64,000 nt of DNA from JBPOFM01 sp041391925 (GTDB lineage Bacteria; Bacteroidota; Bacteroidia; Flavobacteriales; Flavobacteriaceae): NCBI GenBank assembly GCA_041391925.1, contig JAWKNA010000006.1:124001-188000 (forward strand), given 5' to 3'. Position 1 is the first letter of the stretch, and each line of letters begins with the position of its first letter. The translations under genes and the position numbers were made by a program. Under the pieces are notes generated by a model, which was given only the letters and a program-made list of their open reading frames with translations, had not been told where the DNA came from and did no database searches. This document shows, piece by piece, positions 63,559 through 64,000 of this stretch.

Positions 63559-63849
63559 TCATTCAGATAATTGAGCAATACAATGGTCAATATCTTTGAT
63601 TAATGCATTTATTTTGAGCTTTGTTTCTCGTTTATTTTCATCACTGCCCAACATTGAATTTGCAACTTTGAGTGATTGGTATTTTTCAATCCAAGAAGAT
63701 AGTTCTTCCTGTTGCTGGATTATTTTTTGCTGATGGTTTGCCAATTCTTCCGAAAGCTTTGCATTGGTTTGTTTCAAAACCTCTTGTTTGTGCAAAACCT
63801 TGCTGATTTTATTCTCTAAAGAATCAACAATATCTTCAATTTTACTCAT
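63559..63849 (-). CDS. Small coiled-coil protein upstream of zapA (ZapB-like)
   Basis: The 96-residue protein is almost all helix: SLENKISKVLHKQEVLKQTN, AKLSEELANHQQKIIQQQEE and LSSWIEKYQSLKVANSMLG form a long heptad pattern, then KINALIKDIDHCIAQL. It resembles the small coiled-coil proteins placed before zapA in Bacteroidetes and may act in the divisome, as ZapB does. This function is inferred from context. The ATG is at 63849. Confidence 0.75.
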   Translation of the reverse strand: MSKIEDIVDSLENKISKVLHKQEVLKQTNAKLSEELANHQQKIIQQQEELSSWIEKYQSLKVANSMLGSDENKRETKLKINALIKDIDHCIAQLSE

Positions 63850-63873
63850 TTACAAATTTCAATACTGATGAAA

Positions 63874-63905
63874 CAAAGTTAACATACCAAAATCAAAAAT
63901 CACAA
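63874..63905 (-). promoter_or_regulatory. Promoter of the coiled-coil/zapA unit
   Basis: On the minus strand TAACTTTG (63881-63874) is an exact -7 match, and a TTG about 21 bp upstream serves as -33. The remaining bases to 64000 show no gene. Confidence 0.6.
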
Positions 63906-64000
63906 TAGTTTTACAATAAATTTTAAAATATTTCATTTGATTATTTATAAAGTGCGTGATTACTATCTAAAAACTAAAAGTTTTTTTAATATTTTTAGCC

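Overview
The window reads as a chromosomal segment of a member of the Flavobacteriaceae (Bacteroidetes). The base composition is AT-rich. Several promoters have the Bacteroidetes -33 TTTG / -7 TAnnTTTG form. Two kinds of type IX secretion (T9SS) sorting tail are present, together with PorQ, a PorP/SprF protein and an OmpA partner, many N-terminal lipoboxes, and Bacteroidetes-specific families (DUF3822, DUF6252, DUF4126, GIN-domain proteins). Genus cannot be fixed from the sequence.

Layout. 0-5.7 kb, minus strand: a lipoprotein cut by the window edge, a PlsC-like acyltransferase, then five genes (kdnB-like dehydrogenase, HAD phosphatase, kdsB, DUF4126 membrane protein, RecD-like helicase) that are all broken by many small indels between about 1.75 and 5.05 kb. 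5.9-8.3 kb: a membrane protein, DUF3822 and rsmD, then the RNase P RNA on the minus strand. 8.4-14.2 kb, plus strand: a repeat-rich T9SS protein, dnaX, a lipoprotein, miaE and a second T9SS cargo protein. 14.2-18.8 kb, minus strand: DUF1801, an outer-membrane barrel, and a polyphosphate module (ppx, ppk, SixA-like phosphatase). 19.2-28.2 kb, plus strand: a surface-adhesin cassette with a small secreted protein, a giant repeat adhesin with a type B sorting tail, its SprF-like partner and an OmpA-family protein. 28.3-28.9 kb: decayed sequence. 29-35 kb, minus strand: CAP lipoprotein, pdxH, rnz, a STAS-like protein, pyrB, pyrR and rpsA. 35.4-36.5 kb: LysM protein and a lipoprotein. 36.5-40.8 kb, minus strand: cmk, porQ, lon. 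41-44 kb, plus strand: an ECF sigma operon with an anti-sigma-like protein and two surface adhesin-type proteins. 44.1-44.9 kb: an XRE-type regulator preceded by a perfectly phased array of ten 21-bp direct repeats. 44.9-52.3 kb, minus strand: DUF6252 lipoprotein, UMF1-type transporter, M48 peptidase, GH31 alpha-glucosidase, glgB. 52.5-56.3 kb: msrB, DUF1572, cold-shock protein, LigT-like phosphoesterase, lpdA. 56.4-60.3 kb, minus strand: aroQ and five tandem small outer-membrane barrels with related terminator hairpins. 60.5-63.9 kb: xerD, then ribonuclease Y, a 6S-type RNA, zapA and a coiled-coil protein on the minus strand.

How it fits together. Much of the window serves the cell envelope: LPS core sugar activation (damaged in this sequence), T9SS and its cargo, adhesins, barrels and an ECF system that probably senses the envelope. 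The rest is ordinary housekeeping. The most unusual structure is the 10 x 21 bp array beside the XRE gene: it spans 210 bp without a phase slip, equals two helical turns per unit, and starts 16 bp upstream of a recognisable promoter. It looks like a multi-site operator or iteron-like array. Other points worth attention are the confined tract of frameshifts, the GC-rich recombinant repeat block inside the adhesin gene, and the 6S RNA next to zapA.
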